Origin: Gnetum montanum
Lineage: Eukaryota > Streptophyta > Gnetopsida > Gnetales > Gnetaceae
DNA length: 64,000 nucleotides
Direction of reading: 5' to 3'
Assembly: GCA_015680685.1 (NCBI GenBank)
Contig: MNCI01030582.1
Coordinates: 3,982 to 67,981, forward strand
Under the pieces are notes generated by a model. The model saw only the letters and a list, made by a program, of their open reading frames with translations, was not told the DNA's origin and searched no databases. The position numbers and the translations under genes are program-made. The stretch's first letter is position 1. Every line of letters begins with the position of its first letter. Shown piece after piece: positions 11,571 to 23,880 of the stretch.

Positions 11571-12379
11571 TGTAGGGATACCTCTTCTAATACACTTGTT
11601 TTGCCCTATAGGTGTATTTTGTAGGTTTTGGGCTTGAAGAAGACATCTTGAAAGGCTAGGAGACATCTTAGCTAAGACCTAGAGGTGACAAAAGATGTCT
11701 AGAAGTCATAGGATATGTCTTGGTGAAGTGCAGAAGACTCTAGAAAGATGCCTTATGTAGGAAGAAGACATCTTGAAGGACACATCTCCCCAAACAAGAA
11801 GACATCTTGGGTAAGACATCTTGTAATGAAAGGAGACATTTAGGACCTAGAGTAAATGTCTCCTAGAAATAGAAGACATCTTAACAAGGTTAGAGATGAC
11901 CTATATGCTAGGGAAAAATTTCAAAAACATCCATTCCAATTTGAAAAATAGTTAAAACATGATAAAAAAGGATGGATATAGCTAGGGAGAAGGTGAGAAT
12001 ACTTGGAAAATATCTAAAGAACCTCAAGTTGAGTTGAGGAAATGTTTCTAGATTTCTTGTCTTCTAGTTGTTCATAAATATTGATGTAATTTACCATTGT
12101 TGGAACAACAACAACAACAACAACAACCTGATCATGGGCAAGAGAGAGAGAGAGAGCTCATGCGAGAGAAGGAAGTAGAGGTTGTGCAAGGAAATTGAGT
12201 GAGAGGCAAGGAAGGGCACTTGAGAGAGGTTGAGAAGATCTCTTATAAGTGTTTTGTCTTGAGCTTGGGCTTCAAAGTAAGATATTGAGGATTGAGAGGG
12301 AACAAGTATGGCCTCTAAGATCTTTGGAAGATTTATGAGTTGAACTTGACTCCTTATCTTTAAATTTTACTAGGTAGCA
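11571..12379 (+). mobile_element. Solo LTR related to element 2, with short target duplication
   Basis: It begins TGTAGGGATACC, matching the LTR of element 2 (minus-strand start TGTAGGGACACC), and ends GGTAGCA. TTGA lies directly on each side (11567-11570 and 12380-12383). No internal region is present, so it is a solo LTR left by recombination between LTRs. It contains at least seven exact copies of AGACATCT or its complement AGATGTCT, plus an (AAC)n run at about 12103-12127 and an (AG)n run at about 12136-12155. Confidence 0.7.
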
Positions 12380-12382
12380 TTG

Positions 12383-12440
12383 AGCTATAAACTTATATAA
12401 ATCTTGGGGGTGTACCTATGCTTCACTTATTTTGGGTTCT
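12383..12440 (+). repeat. Possible tail of a SINE-like copy, plus orientation
   Basis: Directly after the solo LTR, the bases GCTATAAAC and CTTGGGGGTGTACCTATG resemble the tail shared by the SINE-like family. The LTR may have landed in such a copy, but the left half is not clearly recognisable. Confidence 0.3.
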
Positions 12441-12702
12441 AACAACTCTTAAATAGCATTATATTTAATTCTAATAAAGATTAGTGAGTAAATAGCATTA
12501 TAGTTAACGAGTAATTGAGAAAATGTAAACTATGTGGTAAAAATAATTATATTGAACAATAAAATAAAAGTACATGCCATCTTGCAAATTGCATGACATT
12601 GTGTGGAAGGTTGATGATACAAAAATTGAAAAAAGAAGGTTACTTCTTAGCCTTTACTAATAAGGATAAGATGAGACTATTGGAACCTAAAATAATTAAA
12701 CA

Positions 12703-12813
12703 TCTATACACCCCAAGATATATAGTCCAATTAAAACTTTATAACTTAGCATTACCCACTAAAATTAAACCTATAACTTGGAGTTTCCAAATAAAGAGTC
12801 TTTACTAGACTAA
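12703..12813 (-). mobile_element. tRNA-derived SINE-like repeat, copy 2
   Basis: On the minus strand, the A-box region TAGTCTAGTAAAG precedes a B-box-like GGTTTAATTTTAG, followed by TTATAAAGTTTTAATTGG and the tail CTTGGGGTGTA. Its layout matches copy 1. Confidence 0.5.
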
Positions 12814-13209
12814 ATAAACATATGAAAACCTATTAGCAATGACAATACACCTATCATAAATAATCCATCAATGAAATTGGCATAACAAAAGTATTGCCTA
12901 ATTACATGGAAAAAATCAAACAAAGAAAGAGTATAATGACTAGTTTTAGAAAAAAGTAAAAGTATTATTAAAGAAAAATAAACAATAGACAAAATAGACA
13001 AAAGTAAAAAGAATTAGAGAAAATAAAACAAAGTAGCACACTAGTATTTCATTCATAATTTTGCAATCTCTAACATGATCTTGTAAGTAAACTTACAACA
13101 TATTGAGAAAATATTTCAAGCTATTATTTATAAAAAGATTAAACTAAGTTGGATTTTCATTAAGATTTCTTATACACTTTAGTGGTGTTGAAACTTTTAA
13201 AAAAATCAA

Positions 13210-13311
13210 CAATATTTATCCCAATGACATATAGTCAAATTAGAACTTTATAACTCAATATTGCCCACTAGAATCAAACCTATAACATAGAGCTTTCAAA
13301 TTAAAATTTCT
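13210..13311 (-). mobile_element. tRNA-derived SINE-like repeat, copy 3 (5' truncated)
   Basis: The minus strand has a clear B box (GGTTTGATTCTAG) and the family tail TTATAAAGTTCTAATTTG. The A-box end is missing. Confidence 0.45.
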
Positions 13312-13615
13312 CTTCAATATTATTTTAAATTAAAAGGTCACCAACATACTAGATTATTAATATAACTACAGTTAACAAATGGACACAATGAAAAGAAATA
13401 TTGTGTTTTGAGTAGGCTTACAGAAGTAAATATAATTATTTTTCTAAATATAAAATGTCATTTGGTATGTTGCTTACTATGCAATGCCGCTACAATAAGG
13501 TCAAAGGTCAAATTTGTATACCAAAGTCATTTTGTTTTTCTCTTTAGTTTCATTTACCTTAGTTTTTAATGTTATTACCTTTTGTATCACAACAGTCTAA
13601 AGTGTCATGGACTAA

Positions 13616-14457
13616 TGAGTGGCAAGGTACCCCTACGCCCAACCATGCGAATCACTAAGGCATTTATGCATGATTTGGTCAAATTCCATGGACCTATAGT
13701 TCTCCAGTGCACTAGTTCTTCTAGGAAGTGAAATGGGTGTTGAGAACGTTCACTGTTTTCTCAACTACACTTATGAAGCTCAAGGATATGGTTTAAGTGT
13801 AATTGAGGTACATGATTTTTATCATTTCAGGTTTTATAAATTTAATCACCTACAATAATAATGAAAGGTAGAGTAATTTAGGATCTAATTTATCTACTGC
13901 CTAACTAGCCTAACACAAGTACCCATCCCACCTTCCTAGACACATCTTGAACATGTATAGCGCTACTAGGCTACCAAACGTTAAGCGTTCTTGGATTACA
14001 AAGTGCTACACGTATGCTCGAAGTGGTTGTGCTTGTGTTCATTAACAACTAGAAATTAATTACTTAATTAAAGTGCATGAAAGTAAAGTAAATTTAAGAA
14101 AACATTAATCTATTCTCAATGCTGCAAGGATTGTCAAAAGAGTTCATTTTTATTCCCATCACACTGTTGTGCTCAAGCACATTAGTGTTTGAACAAAGAT
14201 CTGTACACACTTAGGCTCCTGCTGTAGGCACTTCGAAAATATTTTAACTTTGGTGGAAATAAACTACAAGAGTTTCACTAACTATGACAAAAACTAATAT
14301 CAAAATCGTGAGCCCAAGTGCTATATTTATAGGCTGGTGTATACCTCGTGATATCAGATATCTGAAATTGCATCCTAGGCTTCAACATCAGATACCCAAT
14401 GTTGGGGCTTTGATATTGGATATTTGATATCAGAGAATGTGAAAACATGATTCATCA
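13616..14457 (-). repeat. 3' LTR of element 1
   Basis: This 842-bp copy is a direct repeat of 22806-23662. In element orientation it begins TGATGAATC and ends ACTCA. The two copies differ at many sites, mostly C/T and G/A changes, by eye about one in twelve positions in a sampled stretch, so the insertion is old. Near the U3 start it holds clustered GATATC and CTGATATCAG-like palindromes (about 14350-14445). Confidence 0.9.
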
Positions 14458-14466
14458 TACCCCACG
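14458..14466 (-). other. Candidate polypurine tract of element 1
   Basis: On the minus strand GTGGGGTA abuts the 3' LTR start TGATGAAT. A short G-rich purine run here is where plus-strand DNA synthesis is primed. It is degraded, so identity rests on position. Confidence 0.5.
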
Positions 14467-16540
14467 ACTAAATGAAAACTTATCCTCGAGTGAAGAAGAG
14501 GAGGAACAAGTCCCTTACAAAAAGGTTTAGGAAGGTATGGGATTATTGACTGACATACAAATTAACTCAAATGGAACAAACATACTCTAAGTACCCAAGT
14601 GTACAAATTTACAATATTTACAAAATTGGGTGTTCATGATAAGAGAAGTGAACACCCTAGATAAAACTAACATTTAATGCATCTTGGTAACTAAAGATTG
14701 AGGGAGAAGATTCAATGATCATGAATGATCCTTGTCATAAGGTGCCACTGCATCATCCTTGGTGAAGATAGTCCCACTTCTAGTCCATGCTTCCCACTGC
14801 AATGAATTAGTACACAATTTGTAACACATAGTTGTTAAATACCTTGTCTCATTGATGGTTACACTTAGCTAGGTTGTGATTGTGGTAGATTGATTCCTTT
14901 AGTAGTGTGAGTGGGAAGGTTGATAAATAGGGTAACATAGATAAGTGGTCCATTGAATTTGAAAAAGTTCCACACAAGGAAATATTTGAAGAGGGTGTAA
15001 GAATTCACAACAATAAAAAGGAAGGTTCATTGAAAACTATTGTGAAGATGTGCACAATTGGATGTCATTGATGAGGTAAATAAAAGAATTTGATTGTAAG
15101 AGTGGCTAAGGGTAAAGAACTTAACTAACCCAACTAGAAGATATGCAAGTGGGTCCTTCCCAAAGCAGGCACATGCCTTTTATTTCCTTTGCTTAACTTC
15201 AACCAAGGAGTCCATGAGCTCCATGGATGATTAATGGTTATGGAAGGTTAAGTACAAAAACCTAGGAGAAACTACCTAAGAATTCTGACACATTAAACTA
15301 GGACATTGAACAAGAACATGAAACCAACAGTGAGGTGAGACATGGAAAGCATAGATGGATAAGAGAGAGAGTGGAACGGAGTTCCTAATTAAGGTCACAT
15401 GAAATCCCTTATGGATTTTATGATTAAATGACTTGATAGGATTCATCTTTAGTCTAGACCAAAACCAACCACGTTCAATGACTTTGCATCACCATTCTAA
15501 GACCAGTCCACCCCCTTGAGAACAAGAATGCTTCCATAGCACAACCATCATTCTTTATTAGAGAAGAAAAGAGAAGTAGGAAGTGAGAAAGGGCTTTAAT
15601 TAGAGGGGACCTTCAGGCATGGGTAACATGTCTTTCTAGTTCCATAACCAGTGCTTGTAGCTCATTTATTGTGTCTAAGGGATGTGCTTTGAACTCCCAT
15701 TGTTTGTTTGTTTTTTTGAAATGGGAACCACACCATGCAAAGACATATGCGTTTATTTTTTCTAAGGGGTGTGCTTTGAATTTCCATTATTATTTTTGAA
15801 ATGGGAAGCACACCATGTAAAGACTTATTCAACTTTCTTTATTGGTCAACACAGAACAATAAGAAGTCCATGAAAACACATATGCATGCAAGCAAGTAGA
15901 AAGACACAAAGAATACTAAATCCCCTTGAAGTCACACCTTGTTTAAACCTTTAAATCCTTTCCAATTCTGGAAACTACCAAAGTCACAAGTTTGTTAAAA
16001 CTTCATTAATGAAAAAGGGATTGCAGGTTTCTAGAATAAGGAAAATCATAGAGTTTGTGGATGGGTGGATGTTATGGACTCATTGCATGTTGCATGAAAA
16101 AGAACCATGTCCTAATCATTAGTAATAAAATTCAAAGCTAGAATCTAGACACCAACAATCAAATAACAAAATAGTACATACCACCATCAAGTAACGAATT
16201 ACCACTATGTCTGACACTTATTAACAAAAAGTTAGAAAATCACATCAAAATAAAAGAAAATATAAAAAAAGGTGTAAAATATCCAAGAAATAGCAAATGT
16301 ACTAGCGATGGTGTACAACAAAAATTATAAAATATTAATAACATAAAAACAAGAAGATGCAAAACAAAGAATGTGTAAAACAAAAAATTGTAAAAAAAAT
16401 GTGTAAAACAAAAAGATAAAAAATTGAAGAGCCGCTTATATGGTTAAAATGGATGGCCAGCTCCCCCATGACTAAGTTGAAAGGAGGATATCTGAAATAT
16501 GGAGTGTGGTTGTTCATTCGATGAAGTGTTTGTTGTATTA
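14467..16540 (-). other. Non-coding tract of element 1 between integrase and 3' LTR
   Basis: No protein signature is seen on either strand. It contains a two-copy duplication at about 15678-15835 and A-rich sequence around 16330-16430. Confidence 0.6.
15678..15835. repeat. Two-copy tandem duplication (about 80 bp)
   Basis: Each copy contains GTGCTTTGAA, a T-rich stretch, TTTTTGAAATGGGAA, CACACCATG and AAAGAC. The second begins at about 15759. Confidence 0.7.
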
Positions 16541-16544
16541 GCTA

Positions 16545-17720
16545 GCTTATGCTTGTGGAAAGGTTTGATTTGTTGGATGTTGACTAGCTATTTCTTTTCT
16601 AGGCTCTCAGATTTATAGATAATCATGGCCCCAGAAGGAAAAGTTTTGTAAATGATGTAAGGTCCTTCCCACAATATTTGGAACTTAATTTTTTAAGGTA
16701 CGTGTGTGGGATTGTAGAAAAGAACCTTATCTCCTCGTTGAAATTTGAATTTTTTGATTTTAAGGTCATAACACTTTTTGTTGCAAGCTTTGTGCAACTT
16801 GTTAGATGATAGGGCCACCAATCGCTTTTCGTCTAGCAAGTTGAGATTCATTGGTCTTTCTTTTTATGCTAAACTCAAGTCAAGGTCGAGGTCACAAGCT
16901 ATTGAAAGTGTACAAAGCTTAGATTGAATAAGAAGTGTTAGTAATTTCTTGTACACAAGCTCATAGGAAGAATAGCCTATAGGAAGTTTCCATATTGAGT
17001 GGTAGGCCCAAAGGGCATTGTTGAGTTTTGTGTTTCAGTCTTTCCTATATTTGCTACTAGTTCTTTTTAAAATACTTGTGATTTTCCTATTAGTAACCTT
17101 AGCTTGACCATTGGCTTAGGGGTGGTATGGTGTTGTGAGTTTATGTTTAACCCCCAAGCATTGCATAAGCTTCCAAAAAGTAGTGCTTGTAAAGTGAGTT
17201 CCATTATCAGAAATTAATGCACATGACATACCAAATATATTTACAACATTTTGTTGTACAAACTGAGCAGTAGTAGAAGATGTACAGTCGATGTACAATA
17301 GTCAATTGTAACTATGATGTACACATTTCAATTTGACATGGGCGTGATGGAACCCATGAGGTCAATGTGCTAGATGTCGAAGGGTTCCAATGGTTGAATC
17401 CATTGTTGAGTTTCCTCAATTCGAGCTGTCATTCTACCATCTCATTGGCATCGTTCACAAGAGTGGACATAGTGGTGAGTATCCTTGAAGATTGTTGGCC
17501 AATAGTACCCTACCATTAGGATTTTAATGACCGTACATCTCCTAGCATAGTAGCCTCCACAAGGACCTTCATGAGCATCTTGGAGAACATGCAATTGATT
17601 AGCATCAGGGATACATCAATGAACCAGGCCATTGATGCACACCTTGTAGAGATGTCCATTGATCTCCATAAAGTGTTTTACTTAGGGAAGAAACTACTGC
17701 TTCTTCTTGTGGTCCAACCC
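16545..17720 (-). pseudogene. Element 1 integrase (decayed)
   Basis: Integrase inserts the cDNA into chromosomes. In order, the minus strand shows an H2C2 zinc-binding region (HVLQDAHEGPCGGYY, then WPTIF and SCERCQ) and a core with FGMSCALISDNGTHF and TPYHP followed by a stop where QANGQAE is expected. A C-terminal region with GDKVLFYNP follows. Stops and shifts occur throughout. The DNG of the catalytic triad is preserved. Confidence 0.85.
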
Positions 17721-18260
17721 TTGTGACATCTCTTGAGTGAGAAGATAGGTGAGAATGCCATCATAGGAATTAGGCTCATTGAACAATTGTTCAGTTATAG
17801 ATCTAGTAAAGAGAAGTTCATTAGGAAACATATCATATAGTGGGTTTTCTTCCTCTTTTTCATCCCATCGCAACCAAGATAAATGATTAGTGATTACATT
17901 CTTAGTGCTCTTTTGATCTACCATCGTAAGATCGAATTTCTATAAGATTACCAACCATTGTATGACATGGGGCTCACCATTGGCTTGTTCATCAGGAAGA
18001 GAATGGCACTATGGTCTATGTGCACAAACACCTTGTATCCAAACACATAATGCCTGAACTTCTCTAGATCAAACACCACTACCATCAATTCTTTTTTTGT
18101 AGTAGTGTAGTTTAGTTGTGCATCCATAATGCTTTAGCTAGTGCAATGGATGTAGTATGGATGTTTCTTATCATCCATTTGTGTAAGCACAACTCCCATG
18201 GCATAATTTGATGCATCCATCATGATGTAAAATGGTCTAGACTAGTCAGGTGCTTATAGG
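17694..18260 (-). pseudogene. Element 1 RNase H and linker to integrase (decayed)
   Basis: The minus strand reads PFYIMMDASNYAMGVVLTQ, then DAQLNYTTTKKELMVVVFDL and KVFVHIDHSAI, the standard Ty3 RNase H order with catalytic DAS, KEL and DH positions recognisable. An open linker of about 76 codons follows (17924-17694) before the integrase zinc finger. RNase H removes the RNA template strand during reverse transcription. Confidence 0.85.
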
Positions 18261-18299
18261 ATTGAGGTTTCTACAAGTTTCTTTTTTAGTTGTTGGAAT

Positions 18300-19110
18300 G
18301 CTTTTCCACATTCTTTGGTCCAGACAAATGGATCATCTTTCTTTATCAATTCTACCAACAACTTTGCAATCCTAGAGAAATTCTCTATGAATCGTTGGTA
18401 GTAGCTAGTATGTCCAAGGAATGATTGAACATCCTTGATAGTTTATGGTTGGTAGGTTATTCCTTAAATGAACCTTATTTTTTGGGGTCATCCTCAACTC
18501 CTACTTGTGATATTCTATGCCCCAATACAATGCCTTCCTAGACCATTAGACGACTCTTTTTCTAGTTGAGCCTAAGGTTTGTCTCAACACATCGTTTTAG
18601 TACTTGCTCAAGGCGATCTAGGGCTTGCTCAAATGTAGCTCCATAAGTGAAGAAGCCATCCATGAAGACTTCCACACCACTACTAACTTGCCATTGAAAA
18701 ATGCTTAGAACTAGGTGTTGGAATGTAGTAGGAGCATTGCGCAGACCAAAAGGCATCTTGAATATGCAAAAGTCCCCTAGGAACTTGTGAATGTTGTTTT
18801 GGCCTAGTTTTGTAGTGCAATTTGAATTTGGTTATAGCCACTATAATCATCTAGAAAACTATAGTAGCAATACCTAGATCTTATGTCTAATACCTGATCA
18901 ACAAATGAAAATGGAAAATGGTCATTGAATGTTGCCATATTCAATAGTTGAAAATTGATGCAGACCCACCATTTGCCATCTTTCTTTGGCACAATCATGA
19001 GTGGACTAACCCACTCACTATCCACAATGGGATAAATGAACCCTACCTTGAGGAGTTGTTCAATTTTCTCTTTAATGATCTACTTTAGTTTGGGGTTCAA
19101 TTGCCTCTAT
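18300..19110 (-). pseudogene. Element 1 reverse transcriptase (decayed, catalytic Asp lost)
   Basis: The frames read SEWVSPLMIVPKKDGKW, FSFLDDYSGYNQIQIA-like, MPFGLRNAPTTFQ and EVFMDGFFTYG, all in RT order. The catalytic YxDD-type box is FMDG where functional relatives have FMDD, so the second aspartate is lost. Additional stops separate the blocks at 19025-18804 and 18756-18562. Confidence 0.9.
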
Positions 19111-19619
19111 GATTGTCTCTTTGGCTTTATGGCTGGATTAGTGTAGATGCGATGCTAGCATATCCTAGGATCAATACTTATGAGTTTAGGATATGACCAA
19201 GTAAAAGATGCTAACCATTTTTCAACCACATTAAATAGTATGTTTTTCTATTCTAGAGCAAGATTTGCATTGATTATGATTGACCTTCTAGTTTTTAAAA
19301 ACACATATTCCATGACAATTGGTAGTGTTTTTAGTTCAAGGGGTTCATGTCCAAAATTTTCAGGAATTTCCAACTCTTCCTAATAGGTATCATTATTTGC
19401 ATCATTAGAGACTTGGTGATGAACTTTCTCTAGTTCACCCATGCCTATGACATATGCACATGTTAGGCTCTCAATTGAGTCTATGCAAAGTGTGCTGCCC
19501 TCAGAATCTATGATCAACCACTAGGTGCCCTCCTGTTTTATGGCTACTGCATACAAACACCTTTGAATTTCTACTTTTGGTGCACACTGCTTGCATGTAG
19601 AGATAGATGCTTATTTCAA

Positions 19620-20025
19620 AACCTAAAGTTTCTATACATAATTGTACCCTGTATCGCTATAAGTGATGCATGGAACACACTTCTTCTCGATCTTTTTGAA
19701 TGCATTTTCTTTATATATTTCTAGGGAAAGATCTCTGATGCTCATTCTTACATCAATGGTGCTAAGCCATGCCCTTCCCATGATGATTGGAAAGTCCCCT
19801 TTGTAGTCCTCTAACTTAATTACTAGGAAATCAGTAGGATAAGACCACCCATAGACAATGATCACAATCTCTTCTACCAGTCCCCATGGAACAACTATGG
19901 ATTGGTTTGTCAATTCTAATATGATATTTCTCTTTTTTAAAGGAGGTAGGTTCCATGTGGTATACATCTCATGAGAAATTAGGTTGACATTGGAACCTAA
20001 GTTAAGAAGAGCTTTACATGGTTCA
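19620..20025 (-). pseudogene. Element 1 retropepsin-like protease (decayed, catalytic Asp replaced)
   Basis: The frame shows LNLGSNVNLIS where the active-site D-x-G is expected, so the aspartate has become asparagine (GAC to AAC). The rest fits a retropepsin: LPPLKKRNIILEL, PWGLVEEI, PIIMGRAWLSTIDV. A plus-strand relative at about 61.6-62.05 kb has the same wording. Confidence 0.8.
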
Positions 20026-20639
20026 TTCCTAGTAATCTATAAATAAATCAAAGGACTTCCAAGATCCGCTAACTTCCTAAGAAGGTTTCCAATACGGATC
20101 CAATCAGATACAATGTGAGTAAGCATCACAGTATGGATTCTAGGTGGTGTTTGGTTTGAAGGGGACTCGAAGGTATTTGAGATAGAGGAAGATGGAGGAA
20201 TAGGATGGTCAACTGTAGGTGTATTTGAGGGTTTAGGTGGATTACATGGTTAGACGAATGGTCTTTTCTTTGATCGAGTATTCAGACCACTTGATTGATG
20301 AACCAGTTGTAGATTAATGGCCCTAGTAGCATTGTGTTGTTGTAGTATAGCTAGTAGTTCACCCTACATAGATGGAGTAGGTGGTAGCTATGCAGATGGA
20401 AGAGGAAGATGCATAGGAATAGGAGAAGGATAAGGGTAAGAGGTGGTATCCCTGCTTGCATGTGGAGAATGCATTCGGTAATTATTAGGAAGGTAGTAGT
20501 GAAGTTGGAAAGTAAAAATGTGACTTGAGGAGTCACATGGAGATAAGGATTGTTGAACATAATATCCATATGGATTAGGTTGTCTATAAGGGTATTATTA
20601 CCTGGGTGGTGCCAACTCCCATGAATGTGCTTGCTGCCA

Positions 20640-22641
20640 TTGTTGATACTACTCATATGGTTATGGTGGAGTTTTTCTTGGATAATATTGCTGTTGCTAG
20701 TGGAACTGCCTAAAATTACCTTGAGGGTAAGGTAATCTTCTAGATGTTTTCCTTTGTGTTAGTCATGGATTCAAAGCATACATCCTAGACTCCTGTAAAT
20801 GTAACACTATGGGGCAACATCCCTTAGGATGTTCATATTGGTAGATGTCACATCCACCATCATCATCTGATTCACTTACCACAACTTATTCTATTGTAGC
20901 AATCTTTCACTTACCTCTTTGATAGGCACATTCAACTTCCTTGAGCCTCTTGCGCTCACGATCACTACCTCGTTCTTTGGATTCTTCAGTAATTTTTAAG
21001 ATAGCTTGAAATTTGCTATCTATGGAGTCTTGTAACTAATCAACCTTGGCTATAATTTTAGATTAAAATTTTTGGAGTAGCAAGGATTTCCTATTCACCA
21101 CCTCATTAGGTGTAGATTCTTCCTCACAATCACAAAATCAAACCTCCTCTTGCAAATGGAAGAATCATAATTATACTCTCCTACACTTTCTCTTTTTCAT
21201 AATTCACCTTCCTCTTTTGCTACCTACTTGATTAGTCTTTATATCTAATGGGTACTTAATTTTGATAGTTGTCCTTGGGCATAGATGCCAAGGGTTTTTC
21301 TCATTTTTGATTGAAGCTCATCTACAATGTGGAAAAGTTGATCCAATTGAGAATAATCATGGCCAGGACATTTGTGCATTAAGGAGTAATATTGGTTAAT
21401 GGCAGCATCCAAGGATTCATGTGTTCCCTATTTTCATCCTTGGATTTGCCTTCTCAAGTTGGACACTTAGGAGTATGTTTCATATTTATCATTAAATAAT
21501 TCAAGCATGGTACTCCATCATTTGATAGATTCTGGTTCTAAGGATCAATACCAATTCTCTGCTTCTTTAATGAGCACTCATTCTCTATGTTCTACAAGGA
21601 ACATGCATCTTGAAAAGCTTGGAGATGATTCTACGAATCCGAGTTATATCCCCTTTCAAATTGAGGAATATTGTTCATGTCTAGCTTTTTGATCTGACTA
21701 TCCTTCAAGTGCCTTGTTGGAATTTGTACTACCTCTACAATGTTTAGCATACTTCCGGTAGTAAGCAAAGGCTTATCGAGGCCATGATCATGGTGTCTAT
21801 GATGCTCTCTTCTACCCCTTCATTCATGGTGATGTTCCTCCCTTGAATGTCTGTGTCCTTGATCTTGCCATACTTGATGGTCCCTCTAGTCATTTTGGTC
21901 TTGTCGATCATTTCGGTCACCTCCATCATGGTCTCACCTCCTACGATCGTGGTTAAAGCCAGAAGAAGAAGAACAATATAATGACAACGGGGAAGAGGAA
22001 GGTGGACTAACACTATCATAGTGCTTACTACCACCTCTTTAGTGATCGTGACCATGATCACGATGTTGTTTCTTGTCCACATCCCTACCTTGGATTACCT
22101 CTTTGGACCCTTCTTTGTTATTGGATGCATTCTTACTAGAACCAGGATTGTGAATAGTGGACTGTAGGTTCTAGTTTTGACCTCCTTCACTAAAGTCAAA
22201 GAGAGGAATTTCACTGAATGGAAAACCCCTAGAGAAGGATTTCCCACCATCTTTTTGGTATAGTAGGAATGAGGAATCATTAAATCCTTTTTCCTTTGCA
22301 AAATCATGACATTGTTCTAGCTGTTGATCCCATAAACATTGTGCCTTAGTGGGATGATAATCCTTGGCATCACTATCTTGCACAACATACCCAGCATGAA
22401 GTTCCTAGAGACCCCATCATATAAGCATTTATTGGAGCATTGTAGGAACGGATCAGTTGGGTGGCAACATAATGTTTCTCTCCATGTCACACCAACGTAG
22501 CTATTCATCCTGATGTAAGATGAAGATGAAATTGGGTACATACTCATCAAGATGAGCATATATCACTTGATATTATTGAGGCACTGGCTGATGAGCTCCA
22601 TTAGACTTAGGTAGAGAAGCACTCCTGTGAGAAAAAGACAT
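20640..22641 (-). pseudogene. Element 1 gag (decayed)
   Basis: The likely start is the ATG at 22641-22639 (MSFSHRSASLPKSNG), 165 nt inside the 5' LTR. Many in-frame stops follow. A long stretch is rich in His, Asp and Arg (HHRHHDHG), as in the plus-strand relative near 59.6-60.1 kb. A C-terminal CDIYQYEHPKGCCP looks like a zinc-binding segment. Gag builds the particle that packages element RNA. Open frames on the opposite strand here are shadows. Confidence 0.75.
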
Positions 22642-22782
22642 TTTTAGTTAGATGATAAAAATGCATTATGCTTTTAAATTTTTGTTGTAATAATTGTAAA
22701 ATATGATATGACTCTAAGGTTGATTCCAATGATTTTGAATGATTTCCACTAAATCCTAGATAGCGCATGAAGTAGCCAAAAG

Positions 22783-22801
22783 GTCCCTGGCAATGATGTC
22801 A
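22783..22801 (-). other. Primer-binding site of element 1 (tRNA-Asp-like)
   Basis: The minus strand reads TGACATCATTGCCAGGGAC. It matches the tRNA-Asp primer site TGGCGCCGTTGCCGGGGAC at 14 of 19 positions, and every mismatch is a transition. It lies 4 nt inside the 5' LTR. This supports the Athila/Tat placement. Confidence 0.8.
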
Positions 22802-22805
22802 ATCA

Positions 22806-23662
22806 TGAGTAGCAAGATACCCCTATGTCCAACTATGTGAATCACTAAGGTGTTTGCACATGATCAAGTCAAATTCCATGGACTTATAGTTCTCTAGTGC
22901 ACTAGTGCTTCTAGGAAGTGAAATGGGCATTGAGAATGTTCGTTGTCTTCTCAACTACACTTGTGAAGCTCAAGGATATGGTTTAAGTGTAATTGAGGTA
23001 CATGATTTTTATCATTTTAGGTTTTATAAATTTAATTGCCTACAACAATAATGAAAGGTGGAGTAATTTAGGATCTAATTTATCTACTACCTAGCCAGCC
23101 TAACACAAGTACCCATTCCACCTTCTTGGACACATCCTGAACATGTATAACATTGCTGGGCTACCAAACATTAAGCATTTCTGGGTTACCAAGTGCTACA
23201 CATATGCTCAAAGTGGCCGTGCTTGTGTTCATTAATAACTAGAAATTAATTACTTCATTAAAGTGGATTAAAGTAAAATGCATGAAAGTAAAGTGCATTA
23301 AAGAAAACATTAATCTATTCTTAGTGCTGCAAGGATTGTTAAAAGAGTTTGTTTTTATTCCTGTCACACTATTGTGCTTAGGTATATCAATGTTCAAACA
23401 AAGATCCGTACACACTTAGACTCCTGCTGTAGGCACTCAAAAAATATTCTAACTCTAGAGGAAACAAACTACAAGAGCTTCACTAACTATGAAAAAAACT
23501 GATATCAAAATTGTGAGACCAAGCACTATATTTAAAAGTCGGTGTATACCCCATGATATCGAATATCTGACATCACGTCCTAGGCTCTGACATCAGATAC
23601 CTGATGTTGAGGCTCTGATATCAGGTATTCAATATTGGAGCATGCAAAAACATTATTCATCA
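22806..23662 (-). repeat. 5' LTR of element 1
   Basis: This 857-bp copy pairs with 13616-14457. In element orientation it starts TGATGAATAATG and ends ACTCA. The U3 end (about 23550-23640) carries clustered CTGATATCAG and GACATCAGATAC motifs. Confidence 0.9.
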
Positions 23663-23761
23663 TGGGCTTAATATTTTTAACTTTTTCCCCCTTTTTCTAC
23701 CATGAAAATTTTGGTTAATATGACAATTGTCAAGTTGTTTTTCCTTATAATTGAAATAATT

Positions 23762-23880
23762 GTAATATAGGTACAACCTAAGTATATAGTCGAGTTAGAA
23801 CTTTATAACTCAACATTTCCCCTTAGAATCAAACCTATGATTTGGAGCTTACAAATTAATAGTCTTACCATTAGGCTAAC
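23762..23880 (-). mobile_element. tRNA-derived SINE-like repeat, copy 4 (best preserved)
   Basis: The minus strand has an A box TAGCCTAATGG and, 43 nt later, a B box GGTTTGATTC, the same separation as in a tRNA gene. The shared body TTATAAAGTTCTAACTCG and tail GTACCTATATTACA follow. These internal RNA polymerase III promoter boxes define tRNA-derived SINEs. Confidence 0.6.

Larger units (their letters stand above)
13616..23662 (-). mobile_element. Element 1: full-length Ty3/gypsy retrotransposon, Athila/Tat (OTA) type, inactive
   Basis: The element is about 10 kb, in minus orientation, with LTRs of 842 and 857 bp. Domain order is gag, protease, RT, RNase H, integrase, which defines Ty3/gypsy. 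The primer site matches tRNA-Asp and the RT wording (SEWVSP, DHFPFSF, RCVETNLRLN) fits the non-chromovirus Athila/Tat branch. No envelope-like frame is seen, and the 2-kb tract between integrase and the 3' LTR is non-coding. All reading frames are broken. I could not find a matching target duplication (flanks ACTAA and TGGGC). Confidence 0.9.

Noticed and set aside
13611-23667. Target-site duplication of element 1
   Set aside because: Flanks ACTAA and TGGGC do not match; mutation, rearrangement or a misplaced end are all possible.
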